The notes: generated by a model not told the origin, from the letters alone. A DNA stretch of 64,000 nucleotides from Delphinus delphis (GCF_949987515.2 NC_082683.1:103155918-103219917), one strand, 5' to 3'; shown: positions 12,525 to 23,965, numbered from the stretch's first letter. Numbers and translations are program-made.

Positions 12525-13221
12525 TTCCTTCCTTCCTTTTACCAAACATCATTCACTCAGTGTCTATTTGAAGAATTTTGAAGAGGAAAAGTATCACCTG
12601 GCCAAACAGCAGAGTGTACAGGCAAGGTGAGGCTAGCTGGCTGGCCTCCATCCTCAAAGCTTCTCAAGAATCCATTTCCTGGTTCTCCAACTTGTAAGCT
12701 TCAGAAACTTGTCTGGATCTGTGTCCCAGGGCTAGATGGATCAAAGAATGCTTATTCATTCAATCAATGCTCACAAGAGATGGATGTAAAGACTGGAAGG
12801 AAGAGGCACATGTTCTGGCCATCCAGCAGCTGAATTTGGAGAATTCCCTTCCTTAAGAGGCAGAGCCCACTTTGCAGAGTTAAAACTCTGAGTTAAATCA
12901 CATAACCTGATTTTTGAGCCTTCTTTGCAACCAGGGCTTGGGCACATGATCTGGGCTCTGCTGATCAGATGTTCCAACCCAGATTTTGGATCGGAAGCTA
13001 GTGATGGGACACAAAAATTCTACCTACCAATGGGTGGCGGCAGTGGTGGGAGTGGCAATTACATCATTTCCAGAGGCGGCAGCAGCAACGTGCATTGCCT
13101 ATATCTGTGGTGATGGCATCTTCCCTGGACCAGTTCTACAGTACGATTTTTAAGCCCTGTTCCTGGTAGCACATCCAACTGGTCAAGTTCTCTAGTCATC
13201 CTGCTGATTCCGTGGGCTCCC

Positions 13222-13412
13222 CATACACGGGCCTCTCACTGTTGTGGCCTCTCCCGTTGCGGAGCACAGGCTCCGGAAGCGCAGGCTCAGCGGCCATGGC
13301 TCACGGGCCCAGCCGCTCCGCGGCATGTGGGATCCTCCCAGACCGGGGCACGAACCCGTGTCCCCTGCATCGGCAGGCGGACTCTCAACCACTGCGCCAC
13401 CAGGGAAGCCCC
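13222..13412 (-). mobile_element. CHR-type SINE, short form, reverse, tail-less
   Basis: The body is almost identical to the copies at 10843 and 51455 and has an intact promoter end. The expected T run at the left is missing; DNA there reads 'gtgggctccccatac'. AGTCAT occurs on both sides (13194 and 13415) but is a weak target duplication. Confidence 0.9.
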
Positions 13413-13929
13413 AGAGTCATTTTTGATTGCTTGCACCTGAAAATCTAGGCTAATATGTGGCCTGGAAGACAATGTTTGAGGTCCCCTGGGAGGTGAGGCA
13501 GACATTCCTAGCAGGGAGGCATCCTCTTCCTCTGGTAATCTGTGTGGAAATGGCGGGAGTCTCTTCGCCAACAGGCACAGACTCCTGTGCTGCGAGTTTC
13601 AGGCGTTATGGTGGCTGGCGAGACAGACATCTGGGACCTAAATGTAAGGCAGGTTCAGAATGGACCCAGTGATTGGTCACGAGATATGAAACGATCAGTT
13701 GACAATTTACACTTTCATGGAATTCCTTTTCCCTGAAGGGAGATTTGAAAACTTTAATCCTCAGATAAGAGATCCAGAGTCCCAGAAGTGAAGGCAGCCA
13801 TAGCAAGGTGTTGAGAATTTACCCTCCTCTGCTCTCATCCGACTTGCTTGCCAAGCTCTTCAAACAGAAAGAGAGAAAAGGGCCCAAGCTTGGCAGAGAT
13901 AAATCCTGTGAACAGGGCAACTGTTCTCA

Positions 13930-14060
13930 CATGCATTCACTACCTCATTTGATCAGCACACACCTCCACGAAGCAGGGAGGCCAGTTATCGTCGATTAGG
14001 GAGCTGAGACTCAGAGGGGCTAAGCCATTTGACAGGGATACCAGCCATCTGACTAAACCC
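13930..14060 (-). repeat. MIR fragment, reverse
   Basis: 'actacctcatttgatcagca', 'agggagctgagactcagagg' and 'ggctaagccatttgacaggg' are in reverse MIR order. Confidence 0.5.
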
Positions 14061-15639
14061 TACATCCTTTCTCAAGTGACACTGTTAGGGTGGTGGGCAG
14101 GAAGGGTGTCTAGAGATACTACCTCAGAGGGGTGAGGTCAGCCCTGCTCATCTTTGGCATCCTCATTTCTCTGGCAGTGCCACCATCACCCCCTTCCCCT
14201 TTCTGGTCCCCCATCTTGCTTCATGCTGCCTCCGTGCCCCAGGGCTTCCACTGCCATGTCGTGCTTGAGCCTGCTGTCATAGCTGTGCCCAAAGATGCAG
14301 CCCTCTACCTCCTCCCATAAAACTCACACCTTCTTACTCCAAACCTAGCTCTCATTCTGCAACACCCAAGAAAAATATTGGTCTAAAGAAGCTGAAAAGA
14401 GACAGGGATTTACTGGCGAGAGTTCTAGGTGGGAAGTGGAAAGCTGAGTCATGCCTTGGCCCCCCCACCGAGACCTGTGAGGATGTAGAAAATGCCACTG
14501 TTCTAAAACAGGTCTGCCAGTGCTGTGGTGCTCCTTAGTTTCTCGATCTGTGTGCTAGTGACAAGTTTGTTCAGTTTGTGAAAATTTATTGAGCTGTGCT
14601 CTGATGATCTGTGTACTTCTCTATATGTCAATAAACATCAATAAAAACTTAAAAATCATTTTAAGACAGATATTTAGATAAGGGCATTTTAATAAATGCT
14701 TACCAAGGTGATCCACCTTGGGATAAAGTAATACAAATACTTAAGACTTAAGAAAACTGATAAATGAGGATAACTGGGCACTATACAAAAGGTATTTCTA
14801 GCCTTGAAAATGAGGATTAACGATAGAATTTCCTAAGTATTTAAATTAAATCCTACTGAGACATAAAACTTCTTCAGTGTCATGGTGACAGTTGAGTCAT
14901 GCCTGCATTTTAAAGACTATTTACTCCCTCTTCATTCCTTTTCTCAGCTTTCCTAGGTACAGATCAGTGAATTAAAGCAAAGGTCTTTAAATCATTTTGA
15001 ATGGGCAAGGAGGCTCCAGTAATCTCGGAAAGACGGTTTCAATATCTGGTCCATGTCCCATGGGCAGTACCTGATGACTTCTCGAGGCTCCTTCCAGTTC
15101 CAGGAGGCCACATGGGGTAGAAAGAACTGTGTACTTTAAAAAACAAACAAAACAAACGAACAAAAAAATGGGAATAAAATTCTATAAAAGTCAAGTAATG
15201 CCCCAGGAATAAAAAGGGGCTCAAAGAAAAATATATACACACCTACGAATAAGGAATTTCTCTTCTGGCTCTTGGATCTCCCCTCCCCCCTACCACAAAA
15301 TTGCCTAAGGGTCAGGATGCTGAACAAAATGTGACCTAAGCAAAGATGGGACTAAATCAGGCTAGATCAAATTCTAGGTAAGAATTTCTGACCCATGTTC
15401 TACCCTGAGGCTGCTTGCGCTAATGGTATCCATGACACACTGAAAAAGTAGAAATGGTCCTAGGGCCAATGTAATGTAATAATTTGTATTTGTCTTATTG
15501 TGATCATGTACCCTGGATTTTTCTGGACAACCTGGATTTTAAGTAACTGGTCACTTTGTTTTCTTAACCAAATTTTTCATTTAATAAATATCCATTCATT
15601 CATTCAACAAAACTACTTGCCAATGGTGCTGAGCTAATT

Positions 15640-16372
15640 GGATATCTGTATGGGAAAAAATAAATCTTGACCCCAGACTGCACAAAAAATTAATTTGAGA
15701 TGAATCATAGACCTAAATGTGCAAGTTAAGGCAACCAAGTTCCTAGAAGGAAATGAAGGAGAGGACCTCTATGGCCTTAGGCTGGGCAAAGATTTCTTAA
15801 ACAGGACATTAAAAGCACTAGTCATAAAAGATAAGATTAATAAATCAGATGTCATTAAAATTAAGAATTTCTGTTTATCAAAAGATAACATCAAGAGAAT
15901 GAAAAGAAAGCCACAGACTGGGAGAAGGTATTTGTAATACGTATATTGGACAAAGGGCTCATCCATGATGGGTAAAGAATTCTCACAGATCATTAAGACA
16001 GAAAACCCCCGAGAAATAGGCAAAAGACTTGAACAGGTATTTCACTAAAAGGGTATCAAAATGGCCAAAAAGCATATGAAAAGCTGCTCAACATCATTAT
16101 CAGAGAAATGTAAATATAAATCACAGTGAAATATACAACCCCGTTTTTAAATTGAAAAGACTGACAGTATCAACCCTGGCAAACATGTGAAGCAACCAGA
16201 AATCTCATGTCACTGGAATATAAATTGTTATGCCACTTTGGAAAAATGTTTCGCAGTATACTTAAAGCTTAATATGTGTGTAGTCTATGAGCCAGCGATT
16301 CCAATCCTTGGGTATAAACCCAACATAAATGGATGTATTTCCACCAAAAGACATATATAAGAATGTCTGTAG
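15640..16372 (+). mobile_element. Old LINE-1 (L1M-type) 3' portion, left part
   Basis: The text 'aaataaatcttgacccc...atgaatcatagacctaaatg' and 'gacaaagggctcatccatga' is the diverged 3' region of a mammalian L1. A 72-codon frame at 15719-15937 is a relic without function. The element is interrupted at 16373 by another L1 end and resumes at 16672. Confidence 0.75.
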
Positions 16373-16671
16373 GTCAGGGGGTAAAAAGGTTCAGAATAAG
16401 TTCTGGGGATCTAATGTACAGCATGGTGACTATAGTTAATAATACTGTATTATATACTTGAGATTTGATCTTAATCATTCTCACCGTACCCCACCCCCGT
16501 CCCCAAACACACACACACACATACAAAAGGTAATTATGTAAGGTGATGGATATGTTAATTAGCTTGGCTGTTAATTAGCTTCAAGGAACATGTATATCAA
16601 AACAACATGTAGTACACTTTAAATATATACAATTTTTGTTAAGTATACCTCAATAAAGCTGGTAAAAAGTA
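16373..16671 (+). mobile_element. L1 3' end (L1MA/MB-like), nested insertion
   Basis: 'gaataagttctggggatcta', 'ctatagttaataatactgta', 'aggtgatggatatgttaatt' and 'tacctcaataaagctggtaa' are the well-known 3' terminal segment of L1MA/L1MB. It ends in a short A tail at about 16669. An imperfect target duplication, TGTCTGTAG and TGTTTGTAG, flanks it. It also includes a short CA run at 16505-16520. Confidence 0.7.
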
Positions 16672-17105
16672 TTGTTTGTAGCAGCTTCATTCATGATAGG
16701 CAAAAACCTGATGCAACTCAAACATCCACCCGTGGAATGAGTACATAAACTATTGAATATTTACGTAATGAAATAATACGCAGCAATGGAAAAGAATGAA
16801 CCATGTTATATGCAACAACATGGATGAACTTCACAGACACATTGTTGAGTGAAAGAAGCTAGACACAAAAATGCACATACTATGTAATTCATCCACAACG
16901 AGTTCAAACATTGGTGATAGAGGTGAGAAGAGTGGTTACCTTTGTGGGACTCTGGATGAGAAGGGGCATGAGGAAGCTGGAGATGTTCTATGTCTTGATC
17001 TGGGTGGCAGCTACATGGGGATACACATACGTAGGAATTCATTGTTCTGTACACAAAGCACTTTACCGAATTTGTACCTCAAAAACAAAAAGTTTAAAAA
17101 AAATT
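16672..17105 (+). mobile_element. Old LINE-1 (L1M-type) 3' portion, right part
   Basis: The element resumes with 'gtagcagcttcattcatgat' and carries the typical L1 stretch 'cagcaatggaaaagaatgaa' and 'caacatggatgaacttcaca', then ends in an A-rich tail at about 17100. Together with 15640-16372 it forms one older L1 copy. Confidence 0.75.
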
Positions 17106-17349
17106 AGACCATCTATCCTGATCCCTACAAGCGTTCACACCGATATCCTATCTCATTAATATTCCAGGGGACCTCCCTCTCCCCAGGGAAGGCATATACT
17201 TGAGAACTCTATCCTGGCAGACGTTGAGAACATTAATTTCAGGCAGGGATGGAAAGGGCTGGGTAGAGAAATACTTCATCTAGGAAGTAATCTTTCCTCC
17301 CACAACCTAATACAAGATCACTACAAGCTCAATAAACGTTTATTGATAA

Positions 17350-17580
17350 ATAATAGCAACTACAACTTGATATAAATAACAGTCACCACACACTTTATAT
17401 CAGGCACTGCACTAATAGCTTTCCATTATCTTACTACTTATATAACCCTAAAAAGCTGTCCATTTTTAGTCCCACCGTACAGGTGAGGAAACAGAGACTT
17501 ATGGAGGGTTGGTTAAGTTACTTGCCCAAGCCCTTACAGATAGTTAGGTGGTGAATGTAGATTCCAACCCAGGTTAATCT
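17350..17580 (-). repeat. MIR, reverse, near full length
   Basis: 'ataatagcaactacaacttg', 'caggcactgcactaatagct', 'gaggaaacagagacttatgg' and 'attccaacccaggttaatct' follow the reverse MIR consensus. It ends about 850 bases before the proposed TENT5C start. Confidence 0.65.
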
Positions 17581-18144
17581 GAATTTAGAACCAGGACTCG
17601 AAACCATTTGCTACGGAGTGATTGGACGGTGTCCAAGCCCCGCCTGCATGTTGTATAACATACACAACTGAGCTCTGTGACATTCCGAGTCGGGCTGAAG
17701 CTGTCACGGTTGCCAGACTTGGCGATGGATTCCTCACGGCTCTTAGTCCCACTAACTGCACACAGGTGGTAACTACGCCGGAGAACCAACGGTGCCTGCC
17801 CTTTCCCCAATGACCTCCAGCCAATTTGTTTGGGGAATCAGGAAGGCTCGACCCGCTCAGAAACCAAAAGTTTTTTCCGACTTCAAAACACACGTCGGAG
17901 GTAGGCTTGGAGATTTCACTCCCCACTCCTGGAGAGAGAACTAAAGCGAAAATCCCCAGAGGAGCAAAAGAAAAACAGGCCTGCGCGGGAGCGGAATAGA
18001 GACGGGAAAAACTTGGGCGGGATGTGGAGGGTGGTGGAGAAGTTATGTGATAGGAATGGCAGAAAAGAGCGTAGTGAAAAGCAGAAAGGAAGGGAGTCCC
18101 AGCAGCTCCAAAGTTAAGGGGGTGTCGACGCAGCCCCTCTCTAT

Positions 18145-18154
18145 TGCGCCTGCG
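18145..18154. promoter_or_regulatory. NRF1-like site
   Basis: TGCGCCTGCG is close to the NRF1 half-palindrome GCGCATGCGC and sits at the 5' edge of the CpG island. It is one mismatch away, so moderate evidence only. Confidence 0.3.
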
Positions 18155-18233
18155 TAGTGCTACTCCCTTTGGCACCCCGGCCCCTTCTAGCCGCCGAAGA
18201 TTTACTCGTCTCTCGGCAACCATTCACCCGAGG

Positions 18234-18243
18234 AGCCAATCAG
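18234..18243 (+). promoter_or_regulatory. CCAAT box (NF-Y type)
   Basis: AGCCAATCAG matches the NF-Y consensus including flanks. It lies about 200 bases upstream of the proposed start, further than the usual -60 to -100, so it may serve a start site upstream of 18432 or act more distally. Confidence 0.5.
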
Positions 18244-18307
18244 AGGGCACCTTTCGCCCTGCCCCCGCCGTCAGCGCCCAGGCGGAAGGATCCCTTGGGC
18301 GACGGCT

Positions 18308-18359
18308 CCGCCCCGCCCCGCCCCTCGCTCCCCCGGGAGGGCAGGCTAAGGGGCGGGGG
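18308..18359. promoter_or_regulatory. GC-box cluster (Sp/KLF-type sites)
   Basis: Overlapping CCGCCCC units at about 18308-18325 and GGGCGGGGG at 18351-18359 are typical Sp1/KLF boxes, 75-125 bases upstream of the proposed start. More GGCGG repeats follow up to 18390. Confidence 0.55.
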
Positions 18360-18389
18360 TTGGGGCGGTCGTGGCGGGCGGGGGCGTGG

Positions 18390-18440
18390 TCAGGTCGTTT
18401 AAGAACGGAGGGGGCGGCGGCAGGACGGTTCACTCTGTGC
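18390..18440 (+). promoter_or_regulatory. TENT5C: Core promoter: TATA-like element and initiator
   Basis: A TTTAAGA element at 18398-18404 lies about 34 bases before a full initiator match, TCACTCT at 18430-18436, whose A (18432) is the proposed start. The spacing is slightly long for TATA but workable. It is the only AT-rich stretch in otherwise GC-rich DNA. The assignment is inference from motif and geometry. Confidence 0.45.
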
Positions 18441-18532
18441 CGCTGCCTGGGGGCTGTAGTGAGCGCGCCGCTCCTGCTGGGGGCTGCCCACGCCAAGGAC
18501 CTGCATCTGTGGTCTCCTCCGCTGCCGCCCGG
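18432..18532 (+). other. TENT5C: TENT5C exon 1, non-coding 5' UTR (inferred)
   Basis: Exon 1 is inferred to start at an initiator match (TCACTCT, A at 18432) and to end at a strong splice donor, CCCGG|GTGAGT, with GT at 18533-18534. It contains no ATG, so after splicing to 34317 the first AUG is the TENT5C start. The spliced 5' UTR would be roughly 127 nt and free of upstream ORFs. The donor is clear by eye; the exact 5' end is inference and CpG-island promoters often use several starts. Confidence 0.65.
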
Positions 18533-19613
18533 GTGAGTCCACGGCCCCCTCCTCTAAAGGTGCGAGGATGCGCAGTTCCGGAGAGCCGCGAGTTCTGCCC
18601 TCGGGGTGGGGTGGGGGGGTTGGGAAATCTGCCCCGGCCGAGCGGAGCTCCAGTCTTCTCCAAGCCTGGTGGGGGCACGGCGGCCAGAGGCGAGGTGCGG
18701 ACAGGTGCCGGGCCCCTGTGCTCCCTTCCCCTCCAGCCCCCGCGACGTCACCCCCGCCCCCTAAACAGCCCGCCCCCGAGGGCCAGGCGAGACGCTCCGA
18801 GAGGGAGCTACAACTTTCCAGAGACTTCGGCCGGGGCTGGCAAACTTCAGCGAGTTCCTGCTCCGCGCATCGCGCAGGCTGCGCTTTGGCCAGGCGCGGG
18901 CCGGGCGGCCGAAGAGTGTGTGATGGGGCCCTTCAGCACCTTCCCCGGGTCCGACGGCGCCCGCCCCACCCCTGCCTTGCGTGCGGTCTCTCGGGCTCGC
19001 CCCGGCGCTCCCGCGGGCGCGCACACCTCGGCCGGTCGGCCGGGCGCAAATTCGACGGCGGCGGTTTCGGAAGGCGCAGTTGGAGACGCGGCGGTCGGGG
19101 GCTGCATCTGGCCGGGGAGGGGAGGGGTGGTCCCCAGGCTCGGAACCTGGGCCGGGGTTTTGAGGAGAGGGCGGAGATCCCTAATTTTTCCTGCACTCGC
19201 ACTAGACTGGGGACACCGAGAGCCGCAAAGTGATCCAAGCGAGTGACTCGTGCGCTGCGCTCCTCTCGGAAACTTCTCAGGAATACTGCGTCGGTGACCT
19301 GGTTCCTCCCCTTTGAGGAGTGAAACTTGCTTAACCTGTAGTCTGAAAGCCACGGCCGTTAAGTGGAGTCGGCTAGCGGGGCCGCGGGCGGCTTAGAGGC
19401 ACGGTGCCCGGGAGGTGTCGCAGTCCAGATCGCGGCGGTGGGAGGGAGTCGGAGGAGGGGGACGAACCTGACGAGTACAGGTTGGTAGCCTGTACACCTA
19501 AACGCAGAACGCCCGGAGAAAACAAAACGACGCTGCCTCGAAGGAAGGGAGGACTTCCGGGGAAATGCCTGGCGAGTTTCTCTGGAGAACGCGACTTGAG
19601 CAGGGCTCACTAG

Positions 19614-22004
19614 AACCGAATATTAGAGCTGGACCCCGCGGCAACGATCAGCTCGGTCCCCTTCCGCTCCCCCCCCCCCCGCTTTTTTTTTTTGTCCGGA
19701 GGAAGACTTCTGCGGGGCTGACTAAATCTTTGTCTTAAGTAGGGACCTGCTGCCTTTTAACGTTTGTTTATCTGTTATGGAGTTATAACGTGCAAACCGT
19801 GGACTCTTCAAGTGCACTTATTACAGTAAGCGTTTATAAAGACTTTGTAATCATTTGTATTGTGACAGTTGGTATTCAGGATATTTGGTAGGTGGGTTGG
19901 GAGCCTGAACCTCCCCAGGAAATAAAGTGAAGATTATTAAATCCTCCTGAAGTAGACTTCTGGCTTGGCCCAGCTGCCCTGCAGGGGGGATGTGAGTGGC
20001 CGTTGTTGGCTACACTAACCTTTCAACGTGAGTAACTTGGCAGGGAAGCAAGCCAGGCAGCCGTCAGGGTGGTAGGAGCGCTTACCAGGAACTGTGCCTT
20101 CTTAAACCCCCAGAGGTGTTACTGGGGGAGTGAGACCCTGCCATCCAAGGGGTTGGGGTGGGGACTAGAGAACGCTGACTTTTCTCTTCCCTTTCAGGGA
20201 AGCTCTGAGCTGGACCAGCAGGGGTTCTGCCCTTTGACATTCTTGTTTGGGAAGATGGAGAGCTTAGTATCTCTGGAGTCAAGCTTTTACTTGAGATAAC
20301 TGAAACCTTGTGTCTTAAGGTATACCCACATCTTTAGAGTCCATTTATTCTCAATAAAGAGTTTTTAGAAAGCAGATTTTGGTATATTATATATAATTTT
20401 TCAGGTAGCTATGGGTAAATTTAACCTCAAAGTGAAAAAAAAACTTTTTTCTCTGCCGGAAGGCCTCTAAATTGTTACCCCAAACAAAGGTCCCTAATTT
20501 CATAAGTTAGTGTGTGTCCACAGAGCGAACAGCAGCACTTTTTATGTTGAATTTCTTCCACAATACCTGCCTTGTATCCAGAGATTAAGTTGGGGTAACT
20601 GAAGGAAAGGACTGGCGTTTGGCCTGTTTGTCAGAATGACCGTGATTTGGTTGAGCACCTATGGCTCTGCCTACTAATGTGCTCAGCTCTCCTGTGCGTA
20701 CAAGTAGCCACCGAAATCACATCCTGAGTTGCAGCAGCTCCCCTGCGCCGCCTCTCAGTGCCGCACTGGGCCTGCGTCCCGCAGTGTTCAAGGCCAGGCC
20801 AGATTGTGCACGTCTTGCACTGCCCATCAGAACAGAGAAGTCCTCACACTTCTGAGAGTCCGAGGAACTGCCCAGCAGTAAAGATAACTTAGAGTGGACT
20901 GTAGCGTCCTTGTTCTCCCAGTGCCAGAAACTGGGCACATTCGATACAAAATTAGAAAATGCCATTATTTTTTCAACCGCTCAACTAAGTAGTACCGTGT
21001 CTTCATTTTCACCTTTGATATGTTGTGTGCATGGTGTCAGTCACTAAAGAATGACAAGCCAAGAGCAGTGAACGGACGTGGTAAACCCTTGTTGTGTTGC
21101 CGAGAAAACATCTTATGGATGCCCGGGCCTAGTTTCATGAGTTGAGTTAAACTAGTGATGTTGTGTTTGGGTTTCTCGGTCTCACACGGGGCTCTGGGGT
21201 GTATCTGTTGTTGTTATTGGGGGGTGGGGGTGGGGCGGGGTTTAAGGGGAAGCAGTGCAGAGTCTGAGGTGTTACTTGGGATAAAATATTACTCTGGTTA
21301 GATAAGGTCCATTGCTTTTATGTGTTGTCACTGAGGTAAACAAGGCGATATAGAAAAATGCTTTCTGCCATCTTGGTGTTTTGACTGTAACATGTTAAAT
21401 AAATGGGCATAAGCAGTATTATGATGAAGCAGACACCTCTGTGTTTAAAGAAGTGTTCATGTGTTTAAAGCCACTCGGGTACAGCAGTCGTGCTGATCTC
21501 TTGTGATGCTTCTGGAACTTCTGGTTTCAAACGTTTTTATCCTTTCACTACATGCATTAATAAGGACGCTTATATTTGGAATTTAAATGGTTTAGAGGAA
21601 GCATCTTTGTGTAGCCCAACTGTGTAAGGAAGCCTTATGAATTGTTTAGAATTAATAGATTTTGTACAGCTGGGCCCTGTAGCCTGTTCTAGAACTGTTT
21701 GCAGAAACTCTTGGAACAATAGGGGAAAACTAATGTGAAGAAATAATTGCTGATGTTAAGCAACTCTCTGTGTAGGATGTTTTTTAGTCTCAGAGCCTTT
21801 GGGAGTCTTGGTCACCCAACTGTGTAAAGTGTTTATTTCTTGGATAACAGTGACTGAGTCCGTAAGTGGTTAAGTGCTTCCTAGGTAGTAGTTTGTGCCA
21901 GGTGCTTGATGGTATGTGAAAAGGCCTGTGGAAATGCTCTGGATGCAAGAGGAGCTGGGTCCACCTCAGAATGTCCTTGAGGCACTTGGGTTTTGCCGGT
22001 TTGT
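19614..22004 (+). other. Intron 1 segment with no recognised element
   Basis: No coding exon or known repeat was recognised. It includes a C12 run at 19669-19680 followed by T10, and a strong G-quadruplex motif at 21219-21240 described in the findings. Confidence 0.6.
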
Positions 22005-22115
22005 CGCAGCCGCTGGCCTGTGAGCCCCAGGAAGGCAGGGGTCTGTGCTCATTGCTGAATGCCCAGTGCAGGACCTGGCACTCAGAAGGTGTGCCTGTTA
22101 ACTGGATCCAGTGCT
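22005..22115 (+). repeat. LINE L2 3' end fragment
   Basis: 'gcctgtgagccccaggaagg', 'tgctgaatgcccagtgcagg' and 'cctggcactcagaaggtgtg' match the L2 3' end pattern 'gtaagctcc...gcagg...agtgcctggcac'. Confidence 0.5.
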
Positions 22116-23394
22116 CTGCTGGCATCCGACTGCCATTCCTCTCAGAGAGGGAAGCACACTTCAGGAGATGGCGTCCTGATGGGCCAAGGTGCTGGCACAC
22201 GTTTTTGGATCGCAAGCTCCGGGCCCAGAATGCTGAGTGGCTTCGGGGCCTTTTTAAAAACGGAGGCCTCTGGTGTAGGTTTGGAGCGAGGAGCAGTGAG
22301 GACTAATTGGCCGACAGCTGAAACCCCTCAGGCTGAGCTCCAGACCCGCCCCCTTCGAGCCCTTCCCCCTGCCCATCCACCCCAGCAGAGCCTCGCAACG
22401 CGCACTCAGCCTCTCTCTCTCCACATTCACTTGGGTGCTCGTTCTGCTGAGTCTTTCTCTTTTTAACTTTTTGTTTCCCGCTGCCATCGCTGACCTGGTT
22501 TAGGGCTGCAGACAGCAGCTCCATGAGAGCTCTGGCCCAGCGCCTCTCCCTGTCTCTGGCCAGCTCTCTGTCCGGGCACCTCCGACAAACACCTTAAGAA
22601 CTCACGGGAACTGCCCCTCCCTCTAGAAGATGCGCTCCTTTGAGGACCTGTACCTTTCTGACCTTCTGTTCTTTCCTGACCTCCCTTCCTAACTGACCTA
22701 CCTTGCCTCATGGAATACACACTCAAATATTTGAGCAAGTTAGTGCTCCTTCTTCCTCACCAAACTTTATTTTAATCCAGCTTTGGACCCTCTCAGAGGC
22801 GTCTGATCTTACCCCATCTGGGGATCCCCTTATCCCACACCTCTTCTCATCAGTACTTCTTTGCAGTTCTACCTTGTGCCTTATTTTCTAGTTTTTTTTC
22901 AAACCTTATCTTAAATTGGATGAGCGCAAAAAGTTCCATATCTGTCTCTCGATTTGCTCCCCGTAAACACATTTTGAGAAGAAAATTATCCATGAATCTT
23001 GAACTGCTCCCACCCTGTCGTGTTGTCATAAGCTCCTCTCACCTTGCATAGCCCTTACTAGGATGGGAGAAGGGGTAATCCTCTACCTCGCCTGGCTGGC
23101 TACCCCTTATCCTCCAGACACACCCTGTTTATCCCTGACCTGCGACGGCTGAGGAGGTGGGCATCAGGACCACCGCAGCCGGCTGACTCTGTGTGGGCTT
23201 GGCCAGTCCTGGGAAGGTTGCTGACCCACATGCAGAGATGAACCGGGTGCGAACTGGGCACCTGCCGTGTGTCCAGGTGCCGGCCCTGGGGGTGTTGGGT
23301 GGGGCACTGGCGCTGCTGCTATCTCCCTTGCCCAGACCCTTTGTTGTCTTCATCCTTACCCCCTCCCTGCTTCTGAGGCTGCTTTAGTTGTGAG

Positions 23395-23495
23395 GACACC
23401 TGGGTTCTGGTCCTGGAAGCGCCACTGCCTCTTTCTTTAGGTTCTACCTCTTCAGTTTCTTCACTGTAAGAAGGACAGTAGAAATATGAGTCACA
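23395..23495 (+). repeat. MIR fragment
   Basis: 'ctgggttctggtcctggaag', 'ctcttcagtttcttcactgt' and 'aagaaggacagtag' show the forward MIR core. Confidence 0.45.
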
Positions 23496-23854
23496 ATTAA
23501 GTTTCTAGTAGTCACATTAAAAAGTAAAAATAAGCAGGTGAACATAATTCTGTTTAACCCGTCATGTCAAATACTATCTTTTCAATTTGTAATCAATATA
23601 AAAATATTAATGAGTTATTTTACTTTTTTCCCCCTCGTACGGAATCCTCAAAATCCAGTGTGTATTTTACGTTCACAGCACATCTCAATTTGGACTTGTC
23701 CCATTTCAGGCGCCCAACAGCTTGTGGATACATTATTGTATCTAGACCAGATCTAGACCATCTGCAAAAATGTTTCACTGTTAAATCCTGATTCTCCTCG
23801 TGTGGGAGGCAAGAGGTTTTGGAGGAACTGTGTGAGCTAGGACCTATAGGCTCT

Positions 23855-23965
23855 AAGCTCTGCAGGGGCAGAGATCTTGGTCTCTTGCTTCCCGATAGAC
23901 CGTAAGCTCCTAGAACAGTGCTTGGAATGTTGTGGGTACTCAGATATCTGAAGGAACGAAAGGAA
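23855..23965 (+). repeat. LINE L2 3' end fragment
   Basis: 'gaccgtaagctcctagaaca' and 'gtgcttggaatgttgtgggt' followed by 'actcagatatctgaaggaac' match the L2 3' terminus. Confidence 0.55.

Larger units (their letters stand above)
1..18139. other. Upstream intergenic region
   Basis: No coding gene was recognised. Open frames here are short and lack recognisable domains. The segment carries scattered MIR and hAT-type fragments, three CHR SINEs, a TG microsatellite and a nested L1 pair, listed separately. In 1-1,640 and 14,060-15,600 I see no recognisable element at all. Confidence 0.7.
18140..19250 (+). promoter_or_regulatory. TENT5C: CpG island promoter of TENT5C
   Basis: CpG dinucleotides and GC boxes are dense here and sparse on both sides. 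The island covers the inferred start site, exon 1 and the first 700 bases of the intron. CpG density falls off gradually to about 19,610. Long open frames in this stretch (for example + strand 18371-19246) follow from a shortage of TA-rich stop codons and are not genes. Confidence 0.9.

Noticed and set aside
15719..15937. 72-codon frame rich in Lys
   Set aside because: It lies inside an old L1 3' region and is a relic, not a host gene.
18371..19246. 291-codon plus-strand frame across exon 1 and the CpG island
   Set aside because: It runs through the exon 1 donor into the intron and is open because GC-rich DNA lacks stops. Composition is low-complexity Pro/Arg/Gly/Ala.
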